This document shows, one piece after another, positions 17,859 through 26,548 of a DNA stretch of 64,000 nucleotides. Source of the DNA: Romboutsia lituseburensis DSM 797 (GTDB taxonomy: Bacteria > Bacillota > Clostridia > Peptostreptococcales > Peptostreptococcaceae); NCBI RefSeq assembly GCF_900103615.1, contig NZ_FNGW01000012.1, forward strand, positions 1-64,000. Direction: 5' to 3'. The notes under the pieces were generated by a model that saw only the letters and a program-made list of their open reading frames with translations, had not been told where the DNA came from and did no database searches. The position numbers and the translations under genes were made by a program. Position 1 is the first letter of the stretch. Each line of letters starts with the position of its first letter.

Positions 17859-18431
17859 ATGAAGTCTAGTATAACAAATTGCAATTGTGAATTAATAGAT
17901 ATATCAGGACTTTGCAACCCATCTGATGTTACAGGTGTTATAAGTCAATATCCGTATTGGATTCAGATGAATATTCCTGAAACTCTTACTATACCTGAGC
18001 AAAAACCAGACGTTGAACAAATAAACTCTGTTAATATTTCTGTTAATATAATTAGAAATGAAGTTGTTAAAGTACCAGTTTCACCAGTAGATGCAAATGG
18101 AGAATTTATACCTAATTTAGAAGGTAAAGTATCTACAGGTAGAAAGTTAATAATAGAAGGTCAATTGTGTCAAAAAGTTGTATATACAGCTAATGAACCT
18201 GATCAATCAGTCCATTCAGCACATTTTTATGTCCCATTCTCAGCGTATATAGTAGTTCCAAGTGAAATCGAGTTTACTAATGGAACTACTACTACTACTA
18301 TAGATTCACTAGATGTAGATTTCCAAGTTAATGCATGTATAGAAGATGTTGCTATTAAAATGTTAGATTTTAGGAATATATTAAAACAAGTAACTTTATT
18401 ACTATATGCCGTTCCAAATCAATCAGTATAA
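17859..18431 (+). CDS. SPOCS (DUF3794) domain protein 1, probable spore-surface protein
   Basis: A 190-residue protein consisting mostly of one SPOCS/DUF3794 domain. Landmarks: LTIPEQKPDVEQI (about 47-59), GRKLIIEGQLCQKVVYTA (about 94-111) and SVHSAHFYVPFSAYI (about 117-131), ending in IEDVAIKMLDFRNILKQVTL. SPOCS domains occur in SipL and SpoVID, which build the spore coat, and in many uncharacterised clostridial spore proteins. First of three co-directional paralogues with short gaps, so an operon. AAAAGGAGAAA ribosome site. No signal peptide, as expected for proteins laid on the forespore from the mother cell. Confidence 0.82.
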   Translation: MKSSITNCNCELIDISGLCNPSDVTGVISQYPYWIQMNIPETLTIPEQKPDVEQINSVNISVNIIRNEVVKVPVSPVDANGEFIPNLEGKVSTGRKLIIEGQLCQKVVYTANEPDQSVHSAHFYVPFSAYIVVPSEIEFTNGTTTTTIDSLDVDFQVNACIEDVAIKMLDFRNILKQVTLLLYAVPNQSV

Positions 18432-18456
18432 AATAAATCATCAAGGAGTGAAGACA

Positions 18457-19053
18457 ATGCTAAATTGTGATTATACAGGGAACACAAGCTATAAATTTTA
18501 TAACAAATGTTGTGTAGAAAATGAAAGTATAAATATGATTGGACAATATCCTGCCAATAAAATTGAAAAAGTATTATCTTGTTTTACAGATACAGATAAA
18601 TGGACTGAATTTTTCCTACCAGAAATAGTGGATATACCAACTCAAAAGCCTGATATAGAGGGGATAGTTGAAGTTAATTCTTGTATAGAAATTATATCTC
18701 AAAGAGTAATAAAAACTCCTGTTGTAACTGGATACACTTCATCTAATTCAACACCGATATTAGGTGAAAATATACCAAATGCAGAATGTACTAATTTGAC
18801 AGGGAGAAAATTAATAATAGAGGGAATATTAAAGCAAAAAATAATATACACTGCAGCGGTTGATGAACAATCTCTTCATTCAGCACATTTCGATATACCT
18901 TTTTCTACATTTATAATAATAGAAAAAGACACACCACTATCTCAAAAGTTCAGAATAACTCCATATATTGAAGATATATTTGCGTGTAAATTATCAGAAA
19001 GAAGTGTATTTAAAAATACAACTATATTTATAAAAGCATCAAGAATATGCTAA
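18457..19053 (+). CDS. SPOCS (DUF3794) domain protein 2
   Basis: A 198-residue paralogue with the same order of motifs: EIVDIPTQKPDIEGI, NAECTNLTGRKLIIEGILKQ, SLHSAHFDIPFSTFI and a closing IEDIFACKLSERSVFKNTTI. The N-terminal 60 residues are Cys-bearing and differ from protein 1. ATG 18457 follows AAGGAG by 8 bases; the frame is open further upstream but that part overlaps the previous gene. Expected to act with the neighbouring SPOCS proteins on the spore surface. Confidence 0.82.
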   Translation: MLNCDYTGNTSYKFYNKCCVENESINMIGQYPANKIEKVLSCFTDTDKWTEFFLPEIVDIPTQKPDIEGIVEVNSCIEIISQRVIKTPVVTGYTSSNSTPILGENIPNAECTNLTGRKLIIEGILKQKIIYTAAVDEQSLHSAHFDIPFSTFIIIEKDTPLSQKFRITPYIEDIFACKLSERSVFKNTTIFIKASRIC

Positions 19054-19073
19054 TAAAATAAGGAGGATTAGTA

Positions 19074-20318
19074 ATGGATTGTAATAAAAATGTAAAATGC
19101 GGCTGTGATTTTAATATAAAAACAGTTGGAACATGTGATGTTTCAAGAATTACTATAAATGGTAGTAATAGATCAGACTTAAACTGGACAGAAATATCTG
19201 TCCCTGAAATACTTTCTATACCAGACTTAAAACCAGATATTGAAGAGATCGACCAAGTTTATGCAAATGTAATTTTAGATAATATTAAACTTATAGAAAC
19301 ACCTTTTGCATATAAAAGCTATGTTCTATTTAGCTTTTATAATGCAGCAAATGATTTAACAGGAACATTGACAGATTTAATAATCGATTTAACAGGAACT
19401 GTTGGTGATGTTACTGATATATTAAGTAATGATTTAACAACTCTTTTAACTGATTTATTAGATGCTTTAAATCTTATACCAATAAAGCCTCCAGGATTAG
19501 CAGCACTAATTACAGTGGTACAACAAGCAATAACTACTATTGCTAATTTAGTAGATAGTATAGATCAAGCTCTAGCTGCAGTTGTTACGGCTGCTAATAA
19601 TTTATTAGCAGCTATATTGACAGTACCTTTCTCAGCAGAATTAATATGTCAAGCGGTGAAAACTCTTACAGATACATTAACTACATTAAGTACGTTAATT
19701 AACTCTATAGTAGGTATAATAAATGGACTATTAAATGCTATATCAGCAGCGGCAGCAGGTATTCCAGGACTAGGTACTTTAATCAGTGACCTTATAACTG
19801 CTGTAAATAATTTGATAACTGCTCTTTTGACTCCAGCAATAGCAGCAGTAAATGCAGCAATAACTGCTATATTAAATGCATTACTTCCAGTTAACTGTGA
19901 TCAATCATCAGCATTTGAAATAATTCCTAATGCTGAAGGAACTTGTTTAAGTGGTAGAAAATTAATAATAGAAGGCATATTAAAACAAAAAGTAGTTTAT
20001 ACAGCTGAAGTAGATATTCAATCTGTCCATTCAGCTCATTATGAAGTTCCATTTATAGCATTCATAATACCATATGCTAAATTTGAAGGATTAGAATACG
20101 AAGAAGGTATACAAGTGTATGATCCTGAAACTGGTGGGCCTAAACTTATAAATGGATATATATATAGTGAAGTTAATGGTATAAATGTAGATTTATGTGA
20201 AGAATTTAATGTTGAAAAATGTATAGAAGATATCTATGTATATCCATTAGATTTAAGAAGAATATTTAAAAATGTAACAATATTTTTAAAAGCTAAACCA
20301 AGTACTGCATGCAATTAA
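19074..20318 (+). CDS. SPOCS domain protein 3, split by a ~180-residue hydrophobic helical insert
   Basis: A 414-residue protein. Residues 36-95 carry the first half of a SPOCS domain (PEILSIPDLKPDIEEIDQV), residues 280-414 the second half (GRKLIIEGILKQKVVYTA, SVHSAHYEVPFIAFI, IEDIYVYPLDLRRIFKNVTI). Between them, about residues 98-278 are almost only Leu, Ile, Ala, Thr, Val, Asn and Gly in amphipathic, repeat-like helices (for example LTTLLTDLLDALNLIP, NNLLAAILTVPF and LLNAISAAAAGIPGLG). The insert sits in the loop that is variable in the paralogues. AAGGAGGATTAGTA ribosome site. The insert could project from the spore or self-assemble; that is inference. Confidence 0.82.
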   Translation: MDCNKNVKCGCDFNIKTVGTCDVSRITINGSNRSDLNWTEISVPEILSIPDLKPDIEEIDQVYANVILDNIKLIETPFAYKSYVLFSFYNAANDLTGTLTDLIIDLTGTVGDVTDILSNDLTTLLTDLLDALNLIPIKPPGLAALITVVQQAITTIANLVDSIDQALAAVVTAANNLLAAILTVPFSAELICQAVKTLTDTLTTLSTLINSIVGIINGLLNAISAAAAGIPGLGTLISDLITAVNNLITALLTPAIAAVNAAITAILNALLPVNCDQSSAFEIIPNAEGTCLSGRKLIIEGILKQKVVYTAEVDIQSVHSAHYEVPFIAFIIPYAKFEGLEYEEGIQVYDPETGGPKLINGYIYSEVNGINVDLCEEFNVEKCIEDIYVYPLDLRRIFKNVTIFLKAKPSTACN

Positions 20319-20375
20319 AATAAGCAATTAAGTTTCTATGATAAAATAAAAATTATAAAAAATAAATTATTAAAT

Positions 20376-20416
20376 AAAAAAATAAACTTAATTTTAATTA
20401 AGTTTATTTTTTTATT
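20376..20416. terminator. Bidirectional terminator of the SPOCS operons
   Basis: AATAAACTTAAT (20381-20392) pairs with ATTAAGTTTATT (20397-20408), flanked by A5 and T7 runs. It separates the plus-strand SPOCS operon from the convergent minus-strand pair. Confidence 0.85.
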
Positions 20417-21020
20417 TAATATTATTAGAATCTAAATTTTCATAATGTTGAGCAGGATAGTAATAAGTATTTAAATTATTTTTACCATTAGACTTGTAAG
20501 TAGCTTTATATCCTTTAGAGCAAGAATCTTGAAAATGATTACAACTATAGTTTTTTTCATGTAATTGACTATTAAAATTAGCACAAATTATATATAGTAG
20601 TGATAAATCTATATACCTTTCATCACAAGAATTTATGCATATATCCTCTATCCCTGTAAAAAAATTAGAGAGACAAATATTGCATTCATCATAGCATATA
20701 TTATCTAATAATATGAAGTCACAAAATTCAATGTCCCAATGAGCAGAATGAAGAGATTGCTCTATATTTTTAGCTGTATATATTACTTTAATTTTAATTA
20801 CTCCATTAATTAAAATCTTAGGTCCTAATATTGTATTTAATAATTTGTATTTGTTTATGCATATAGTAGCTTTTATTTCATTAATTGATTCCATCTCAGG
20901 CTTTTGGCAAGGAATACATACATTAATTTGTTGTATATTTTGTTTACAATTTTTTATGTTACACCCCTTAGGATAACATTCTAAGGGTGTTATTCCTGTT
21001 ATTGATATATTATCAAGCAA
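20412..21020 (-). CDS. SPOCS-like protein 4 with Cys-rich tail
   Basis: A 202-residue divergent SPOCS protein: VCIPCQKPEMESINEIKA, GPKILINGVIKIKVIYTA, SLHSAHWDIEFCDFILL. It has about 17 cysteines, many in the last 80 residues, suggesting disulfide cross-linking in the spore coat or exosporium. The likely start is TTG at 21020, since the run GGGGGGAGGG ends 6 bases ahead of it; an ATG at 21038 would lie on that ribosome site. It follows the Cys-rich gene at 21425 by about 34 bases, so these two form an operon facing the first SPOCS operon. Confidence 0.75.
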   Translation of the reverse strand: MLDNISITGITPLECYPKGCNIKNCKQNIQQINVCIPCQKPEMESINEIKATICINKYKLLNTILGPKILINGVIKIKVIYTAKNIEQSLHSAHWDIEFCDFILLDNICYDECNICLSNFFTGIEDICINSCDERYIDLSLLYIICANFNSQLHEKNYSCNHFQDSCSKGYKATYKSNGKNNLNTYYYPAQHYENLDSNNIK

Positions 21021-21053
21021 AATTATCCCTCCCCCCATATTTATATAGTTTAA

Positions 21054-21425
21054 TTAACAATCATATATATATTGAGTTTTTACTTTTACACATATACAAT
21101 TAGGATTACATTCATCTAAAAAATAAAATTCAAAGTTTCCAATGAATAGTTTATCAATCATATTACTATCACAACAACAATTTTTATTATTGTACGTACA
21201 GCAACTTTTTTTATTACATCCAGTAAAAACTTTTTTTATTTCTCTAGCGTATAAATTATCATTTTTATAAACTTCTACTATAACTAATAAATTTTCATTT
21301 TCACATACATTATGAATATATACAGGAACTATCAGACAAGATCCATGGGATGAATTAGAACATTCATCAATAGGCATGAACTTCATATCATCACAAGGAT
21401 ATATAGTCATATTTCTATTATACAT
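21054..21425 (-). CDS. Cys-rich probable spore-surface protein
   Basis: A 123-residue protein with about 16 cysteines, including KKSCCTYNNKNCCCDSN at about residues 80-96. The rest has beta-strand character (SCLIVPVYIHNVCENENLLV; FYFLDECNPNCICVKVKTQ). No signal peptide. Its operon partner is a SPOCS-like protein, which supports a place in the spore coat or exosporium, where Cys-rich proteins cross-link. I do not recognise a named family. Confidence 0.65.
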   Translation of the reverse strand: MYNRNMTIYPCDDMKFMPIDECSNSSHGSCLIVPVYIHNVCENENLLVIVEVYKNDNLYAREIKKVFTGCNKKSCCTYNNKNCCCDSNMIDKLFIGNFEFYFLDECNPNCICVKVKTQYIYDC

Positions 21426-22001
21426 ACTTTAAATACACTCCTTATAAAATGCATATTTTAATACTAATATATGAATTTTATTTGTTTTTGTAACTATAAA
21501 AAAGAATATATTTTTAATTGTATAAAAAACTATATATGTGCAATTTTTAGGGAGTACATTAAATATATTATATAATATATTTAAAACCTATCCATATGTT
21601 TCATGATATACGATAAATGAAGAACGTTGAAGTAGGATCAAAAACTTTATCAACATAAATTCTACTTATTTATATGTTGGGGTTATGACCTTACACATTA
21701 AGCAAAGTGTTTCGCTACCGCAATGGATCAAAAAACACTCAAAAGGATTTTCACTACAATCGCTACCTCAAAATCACCAGATAAATAGATTTTAAGGTAG
21801 CTTAAAAAAATTGATTTATAAAAATTATAGTCAATTAAGTATACTCCTATATCGACCATGCCCCTATGATCAATCCTCGATACCCTTATTGTTTTAATTT
21901 TGTTGGTACATATCTACATCTGCTATATTAAACAATAAAATTATGCTATAGTTAACATAACAAATAAGTTTTAAAACGGAACTTATAGGGGGGAAATAGA
22001 T
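21426..22001. other. Non-coding 0.6-kb region with a GC-richer block
   Basis: The first 180 bases are AT-rich promoter-like DNA for the minus-strand pair. Positions 21700-21775 are richer in GC; on the minus strand they read GGTAGCGATTGTAGTGAAAATCC next to TTTTGAG, similar in wording to a block at 3270-3311. No open frame with a ribosome site was found. A C/T-rich stretch at 21845-21890 precedes the promoter of the HAD gene. Confidence 0.4.
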
Positions 22002-22646
22002 ATGAATTTAAAACATTATATATTTGATTTAGATGGAACATTAATTGATACAGAACATGCTATATTAAAAACATGGCAATATACATTAAAAGAATATGGT
22101 CATGAATATACATTAGATGAAGTAAAAGTGGTGCTAGGCGTTACAACAGATATAGGCCTGCAACGATTGAATGCTAATGTGGATAAGAAATACACGTATA
22201 AATGGCAGGAAAATTATGAGAAGTATTCTTCAAAAGCAGATTTTTTCGATGGAGCAAAAGAAATGCTTAAATATCTAAAAGATAATGGATGTTCTCTAGG
22301 AGCTGTATCATCGAGGAGCAAAAATGAGTACGAAAAATTCTTTGGAACATTTAATTTAGAAGAATTTTTCACGACTATTGTTTTGGAAGATGATACAAAG
22401 GATCATAAGCCAAATCCAGAACCATTACTTAAATATATTGAACTAACAGGAGCAGATAAAGATTCATGTATTTACATTGGGGATATGCCAACTGACATAC
22501 AGTGTGCAAATAATGCAGGAGTTATATCAGGGTTAGTAACGTGGAATGGTTCAGGAGTTTCTTGTGCAGAAGCAAAACTAAGTTTTAGCAGTCCAAAAGA
22601 AGTTTGTGATTTAGTAACTACTAGAGCTTGTAGTTTTGTAGATTAA
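22002..22646 (+). CDS. HAD-superfamily phosphatase (HAD-IA, PpaX/Gph-like)
   Basis: A 214-residue HAD hydrolase. Motif I FDLDGTLIDT with D9 and D11, motif II S in GAVSSRSKN, motif III K in DHKPNPEP, motif IV GDMPTDIQCANNAG. A helical cap lies between motifs I and II (about 18-80). The closest textbook relatives are phosphoglycolate phosphatases and the pyrophosphatase PpaX; the substrate is open. TAGGGGGGAAATAG ribosome site. Single gene with its own terminator. Confidence 0.85.
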   Translation: MNLKHYIFDLDGTLIDTEHAILKTWQYTLKEYGHEYTLDEVKVVLGVTTDIGLQRLNANVDKKYTYKWQENYEKYSSKADFFDGAKEMLKYLKDNGCSLGAVSSRSKNEYEKFFGTFNLEEFFTTIVLEDDTKDHKPNPEPLLKYIELTGADKDSCIYIGDMPTDIQCANNAGVISGLVTWNGSGVSCAEAKLSFSSPKEVCDLVTTRACSFVD

Positions 22647-22679
22647 AGTAATTATGATGTAATAAGATAGTTTAGTAAA

Positions 22680-22724
22680 AAAGCCCTTATAATCTTTTAA
22701 AATGGATTCCAAGGGCTTTAATTT
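22680..22724. terminator. Terminator between HAD and GNAT genes
   Basis: AAAGCCCTT (22680-22688) pairs with AAGGGCTTT (22711-22719); A and T runs flank it, so it can serve both convergent genes. Confidence 0.8.
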
Positions 22725-22744
22725 TAGTATAAGTATATTTTAAT

Positions 22745-23296
22745 TTATATCAAATGCAAATCCATGATTATTTCATCATAAAATTTACCATCTATAAAAA
22801 ATTTATTTTTATGTATTCCAACTTCATCAAATCCAAATTTTTTATACAATTTTATAGCATTTTTATTTTCTGTATTAATAGATAATGTAACTATTTTAGT
22901 TACTTCACATTGTTTTGCAAAGTTTATTAACTCATCCATAATTATAGATCCGATACCATCAGACCAAAACTCTTTTCTAACAGATATACCTAAAACACTA
23001 TTGTGGCAAAATCTTTTTCGTTTGTCACTTACAATTGATCCTTGGGCTATAATTTTGTTACTTTCAGTAACTACAATCATTATAGAGGTATTATCTTCAT
23101 CTAATGCTTTTAAATAGGTTTCCTCTTGATCAACTGATAATCTAAATTCATCCTTACCAAATGTCATATTGTCGCTTTCTCCACCAATAATATTTAGATA
23201 TTCAATTAGTTCCTTTGCATCACTTGGCTTAGAACACCTTAAAGTTAGTTCTTTTGAACTTTTAGTTACAACTTGTTTTAATAAATTTTTTCTCAC
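22745..23296 (-). CDS. GNAT-family N-acetyltransferase
   Basis: A 183-residue acetyltransferase. Motif A: LGISVRKEFWSDGIGSIIMD (about 120-139); the C-terminal NKNAIKLYKKFGFDEVGIHK is the usual motif B. This branch resembles the acetyltransferases annotated as YncA/PhnO-like with unknown substrates. GTG start with a GGGGATGG site. Monocistronic as far as can be seen. Confidence 0.82.
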   Translation of the reverse strand: MRKNLLKQVVTKSSKELTLRCSKPSDAKELIEYLNIIGGESDNMTFGKDEFRLSVDQEETYLKALDEDNTSIMIVVTESNKIIAQGSIVSDKRKRFCHNSVLGISVRKEFWSDGIGSIIMDELINFAKQCEVTKIVTLSINTENKNAIKLYKKFGFDEVGIHKNKFFIDGKFYDEIIMDLHLI

Positions 23297-23384
23297 TCAA
23301 CCATCCCCTAAGTTAAATAAATTAATATAATTATAAGCATTTTATAAGTTTAAAGATGTATAGTTTATATTTCAAATAAAACGT

Positions 23385-23897
23385 TTACCCGTTTAGGCCA
23401 TTAGCTAGATCGATAAGAGCTTGGTTCTCTACTCTATAAACAGTCCATTCATCCATAGGAATTGCTCCCATTTTTTTATAGAATTCTATAGAAGATTTAT
23501 TCCAATCAAGGCACCACCAATCTAGTCTGCCACAGTCTCTATCTATAGCTATTTTTCCTAAAGCTGAAAGTAATGCCTTTCCAGCTCCAAGACCTCTCAT
23601 ACTTGGTCTTACATATAAATCTTCTAAGTATAAATTAGCTTTACCTAAGAATGTAGAGAAATTATGGAAGAATAACGCAAATCCAATTGGTTCATTATTA
23701 TATTCACCTATTATTACTTCAGCCTGCTTTTTAACAAATAAAGATTCATATAATATTTCTTCTGTTGCAACTACTTCACTTAATAGATTTTCATAATCTG
23801 CTAATTCTTTAATAAATGTAAGTATTAAGTTATTATCTTCTTTTGTTGCAAATCTAATTTTGAAATTAGGAATGTTAGTATTAATATAGTTTTTCAT
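23385..23897 (-). CDS. GNAT acetyltransferase, diamine/thialysine (SSAT)-like
   Basis: A 170-residue acetyltransferase with the SSAT-type order: an early ELADYENLLSEV helix, V-I-I-G-E-Y strand, YLEDLYVRPSMRGLGAGKAL (motif A) and DWWCLDWNKSSIEFYKKMGA (motif B). That layout is shared by spermidine/spermine and thialysine acetyltransferases, so a small polyamine or amino-acid substrate is plausible but unproven. ATG start after GGAGCC. It lies upstream of, and divergent from, the two-component cassette. Confidence 0.8.
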   Translation of the reverse strand: MKNYINTNIPNFKIRFATKEDNNLILTFIKELADYENLLSEVVATEEILYESLFVKKQAEVIIGEYNNEPIGFALFFHNFSTFLGKANLYLEDLYVRPSMRGLGAGKALLSALGKIAIDRDCGRLDWWCLDWNKSSIEFYKKMGAIPMDEWTVYRVENQALIDLANGLNG

Positions 23898-24063
23898 AAG
23901 ATAGGCTCCTTTTATTTAGTTAGTAATTACATTTTAAATTATATCTTATTATTTAGGGTTTAGCAGAAGTTATTATAATAGTACTCACAGTTTGTTTATT
24001 GTACTTACTGGACTGACTGTATATAATAATATCGTATAGATTTTTGAAGGACGGTGAAAGCAA

Positions 24064-24750
24064 ATGAAACGTATTTTCTTTGTTGAAGATGATTTAAATT
24101 TAAGCAATGGATTATCTTTTGCTATTAAAAAGCAAGGATACGAAATAGATATTGCTCGTACAAGTATTGAAGCACAAGCATTATGGATAAATGGAAAATA
24201 TGATTTAGTAATTTTAGATGTATCACTTCCCGACGGCTCAGGATACGATTTATGTAAAAAAATTCGTAAAGTATCAAAGGTACCGATTATGTTTCTTACT
24301 GCTGCTGATGAGGAAACTGATATTATAATGGGACTTGACATCGGCGGTGATGATTATATTACAAAGCCTTTCAAGTTGGCAGTATTTCTGTCTAGAATAA
24401 ATGCGTTGCTTCGTAGAAGTGATAATTTTAATCAATTAGATACTGAGTTAAACTCTAATGATATAAAAGTACAATTACTAAAAAGAGAAGTCTATAAAAA
24501 TGGAGAACAACTTGACTTAACTGCAAGCGAGTATAAATTATTATGTCTTTTTATGGAAAATCCAAATAATGTTCTTTCGCCAGAATAAATTTTAGGGAAA
24601 TTATGGGATTGCAACGAAAATTATATAGATAGCAACACCCTTACTGTATATATACGTAGACTTCGTACAAAAATTGAAGATAACCCAGGTGAACCACGAA
24701 ACATAGTGACTGTTAGAGGTATGGGATATAAATGGAAGACTATAAATTGA
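24064..24750 (+). pseudogene. OmpR-family response regulator, interrupted by one stop codon
   Basis: The frame runs from ATG 24064 to TGA 24748-24750 with one TAA at 24586-24588. Receiver domain: FFVEDD, D-V-S-L-P phospho-acceptor region (about D52) and ITKPF lysine. Winged-helix domain: LTASEYKLLCLFMENPNNVL before the stop; ILGKLWDCNENYIDSNTLTV and VRGMGYKW after it. Reading CAA (Gln) for TAA would restore a normal VncR/BceR-like regulator of 228 residues. The short product keeps the receiver but lacks the recognition helix, so the kinase and transporter downstream may be uncontrolled. The kinase start overlaps the ribosome site region at its end. Confidence 0.87.
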
Positions 24751-24758
24751 GGTACAAT

Positions 24759-25796
24759 ATGAAAATATTATCAAACAGAAAAACTAAATTACTTTTTTAC
24801 ATAGTGTTGTTATTCATGATAGTGTTTACACTTATTTCAGTTGCTTTCATAGGTTTTAAATTAGAAAACGCAGCATTATATATACTTCTATCTTCTTTAT
24901 GTATGGATATATTTATACTGGCGATTGGGTATTGGTACTTTAAGGAACAAAATAAAATTATGGAAAATGCCACAGCACAAATTAGGCAATATATTTCTGG
25001 AAATCAAAATGCACGTATTGAATGTAATGATGAGGGTGAGCTGTATAGACTATTTCATGAAGTAAATTCCTTAGTTTCTACTTTGAGTGCCAACGCTACA
25101 AACAAAGAAAAATCAAAAAAATTTTTAAAAGATACCATATCAGATATTTCGCACCAATTGAAAACCCCACTTACGAATCTTAATATATATAACGGTATTA
25201 TGCAGGAAGAAGTAAATGATTTACCTGTAATAAAGGAATTTACTTATCTTTCAGAGCAAGAACTTGATAGAATAGAAATACTTGTACAAAACCTTTTAAA
25301 AATCACAAAATTTGATGCAGGAACAATCGTAATAGAAAAATCTATAGAGAATGTATCTGAAATGATGGGCTATATTGAAAGACACTTTACCTACCGTAAC
25401 GAGCAAGAAGGAAAGATACTAAATTTTTCTGGAGATGACACTATTACTTTATTATGTGACCGTAATTGGATAATTGAAGCAATTAGCAACATTGTTAAAA
25501 ATGCTTTTGACCATACTAAAAAAGGTAATACAATCTGCATAGAATGGAAACAATTCGCTTCTATTATTCAAATTATTATAAAAGATAACGGAAGTGGTAT
25601 TCATATAGAGGATTTACATCATATTTTTAAAAGATTTTATCGCAGCCGTTTTTCTAAAGATACACAAGGTATTGGACTTGGATTGCCCCTTGCAAAGCTT
25701 ATTATAGAAGCACACAGCGGAACAATAGAGGTTGACAGCGAATTAGGTATTGGTACAACATTTACAATCAATTTTTTAATTCCTACAGAATTGTAG
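24759..25796 (+). CDS. Sensor histidine kinase of the ABC cassette (VncS/BceS-like)
   Basis: A 345-residue kinase. Two membrane helices (about 10-30 and 38-58) with hardly any extracellular loop, a short HAMP-like link, the H box ISDISHQLKTPLTN, N box IVKNAFDH, G1 DNGSGI and G2 GIGLGLPLAK. Such loopless kinases usually sense through a partner transporter, here the MacB-type ABC system just downstream. ATG 24759 follows TGAGG; the frame is open from 24732. Richer in G and C than surrounding genes, as is the whole cassette. Confidence 0.88.
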   Translation: MKILSNRKTKLLFYIVLLFMIVFTLISVAFIGFKLENAALYILLSSLCMDIFILAIGYWYFKEQNKIMENATAQIRQYISGNQNARIECNDEGELYRLFHEVNSLVSTLSANATNKEKSKKFLKDTISDISHQLKTPLTNLNIYNGIMQEEVNDLPVIKEFTYLSEQELDRIEILVQNLLKITKFDAGTIVIEKSIENVSEMMGYIERHFTYRNEQEGKILNFSGDDTITLLCDRNWIIEAISNIVKNAFDHTKKGNTICIEWKQFASIIQIIIKDNGSGIHIEDLHHIFKRFYRSRFSKDTQGIGLGLPLAKLIIEAHSGTIEVDSELGIGTTFTINFLIPTEL

Positions 25797-25868
25797 GCTT
25801 AGTGTAATTTTACAGTAAGATTGACATGATAATCTTTCTATATAAATACAGAAAGAGGTGTTTAGACT

Positions 25869-26546
25869 ATGAATTTATTAGAAGTTAAATCAATTTCTAA
25901 AACATATGGCAGCGGTGAGGCTGCTGTACACGCATTAAAAGACGCCAATTTTTCCGTCCCAAAAGGCGAGTTTGTGGCAGTCATCGGAGAGTCAGGATCT
26001 GGCAAAAGTACACTTTTGAATATGGTAGGAGGACTTGATACCCCTACTTCAGGAAAGGTATTTATTGATGGAAATGATATTTTTACAATGAAAGATAGTA
26101 GCTTAACAATATTTCGTCGTAGAAATATTGGATTTATTTTTCAGAGTTTTAATTTAATTCCAGAATTAACAGTTGAGCAAAATATTATATTTCCTGTATT
26201 ACTTGATTACCAAAAACCAGACAAAAAATATCTGGAAGAATTACTTACAGTACTTAATTTGAAAGAACGCCGTAATCATTTACCAAGTCAATTATCTGGT
26301 GGACAACAGCAGCGTGTAGCGATAGGACGTGCTCTGATTACACGACCATCCATTATACTTGCCGATGAACCAACTGGTAATTTGGACACGCAAAACAGTA
26401 GCGAAGTAATTGCATTACTGAAAGAGGCTGCAAAAAAGTATGAACAGACAATTATTCTGATTACACATAGCCGAAGTATCGCTCAGACAGCAGACAGGAT
26501 ACTGCAAGTTTCAGACGGGGTACTGACTGATTTTGGGAGGTGCTAA
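25869..26546 (+). CDS. MacB/LolD-type ABC transporter ATPase
   Basis: A 225-residue ATPase: Walker [10 protein letters not shown] (about 38-46), Q-loop [10 protein letters not shown], signature LSGGQQQR, Walker [11 protein letters not shown] and H-loop ITHS. The family works with FtsX-fold permeases such as the next gene to eject peptides or lipids, or to transmit force across the membrane. In cassettes with a linked two-component system it usually gives resistance to cell-wall antibiotics or peptides. AGAGGTG ribosome site; 2 bases separate its stop from the permease ATG. Confidence 0.9.
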   Translation: MNLLEVKSISKTYGSGEAAVHALKDANFSVPKGEFVAVIGESGSGKSTLLNMVGGLDTPTSGKVFIDGNDIFTMKDSSLTIFRRRNIGFIFQSFNLIPELTVEQNIIFPVLLDYQKPDKKYLEELLTVLNLKERRNHLPSQLSGGQQQRVAIGRALITRPSIILADEPTGNLDTQNSSEVIALLKEAAKKYEQTIILITHSRSIAQTADRILQVSDGVLTDFGRC

Positions 26547-26548
26547 GA

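Noticed and set aside
21700..21780. A structured RNA or tRNA-like gene in the GC-richer block.
   Set aside because: No cloverleaf or convincing stem set could be drawn; kept only as part of the dispersed-block finding.
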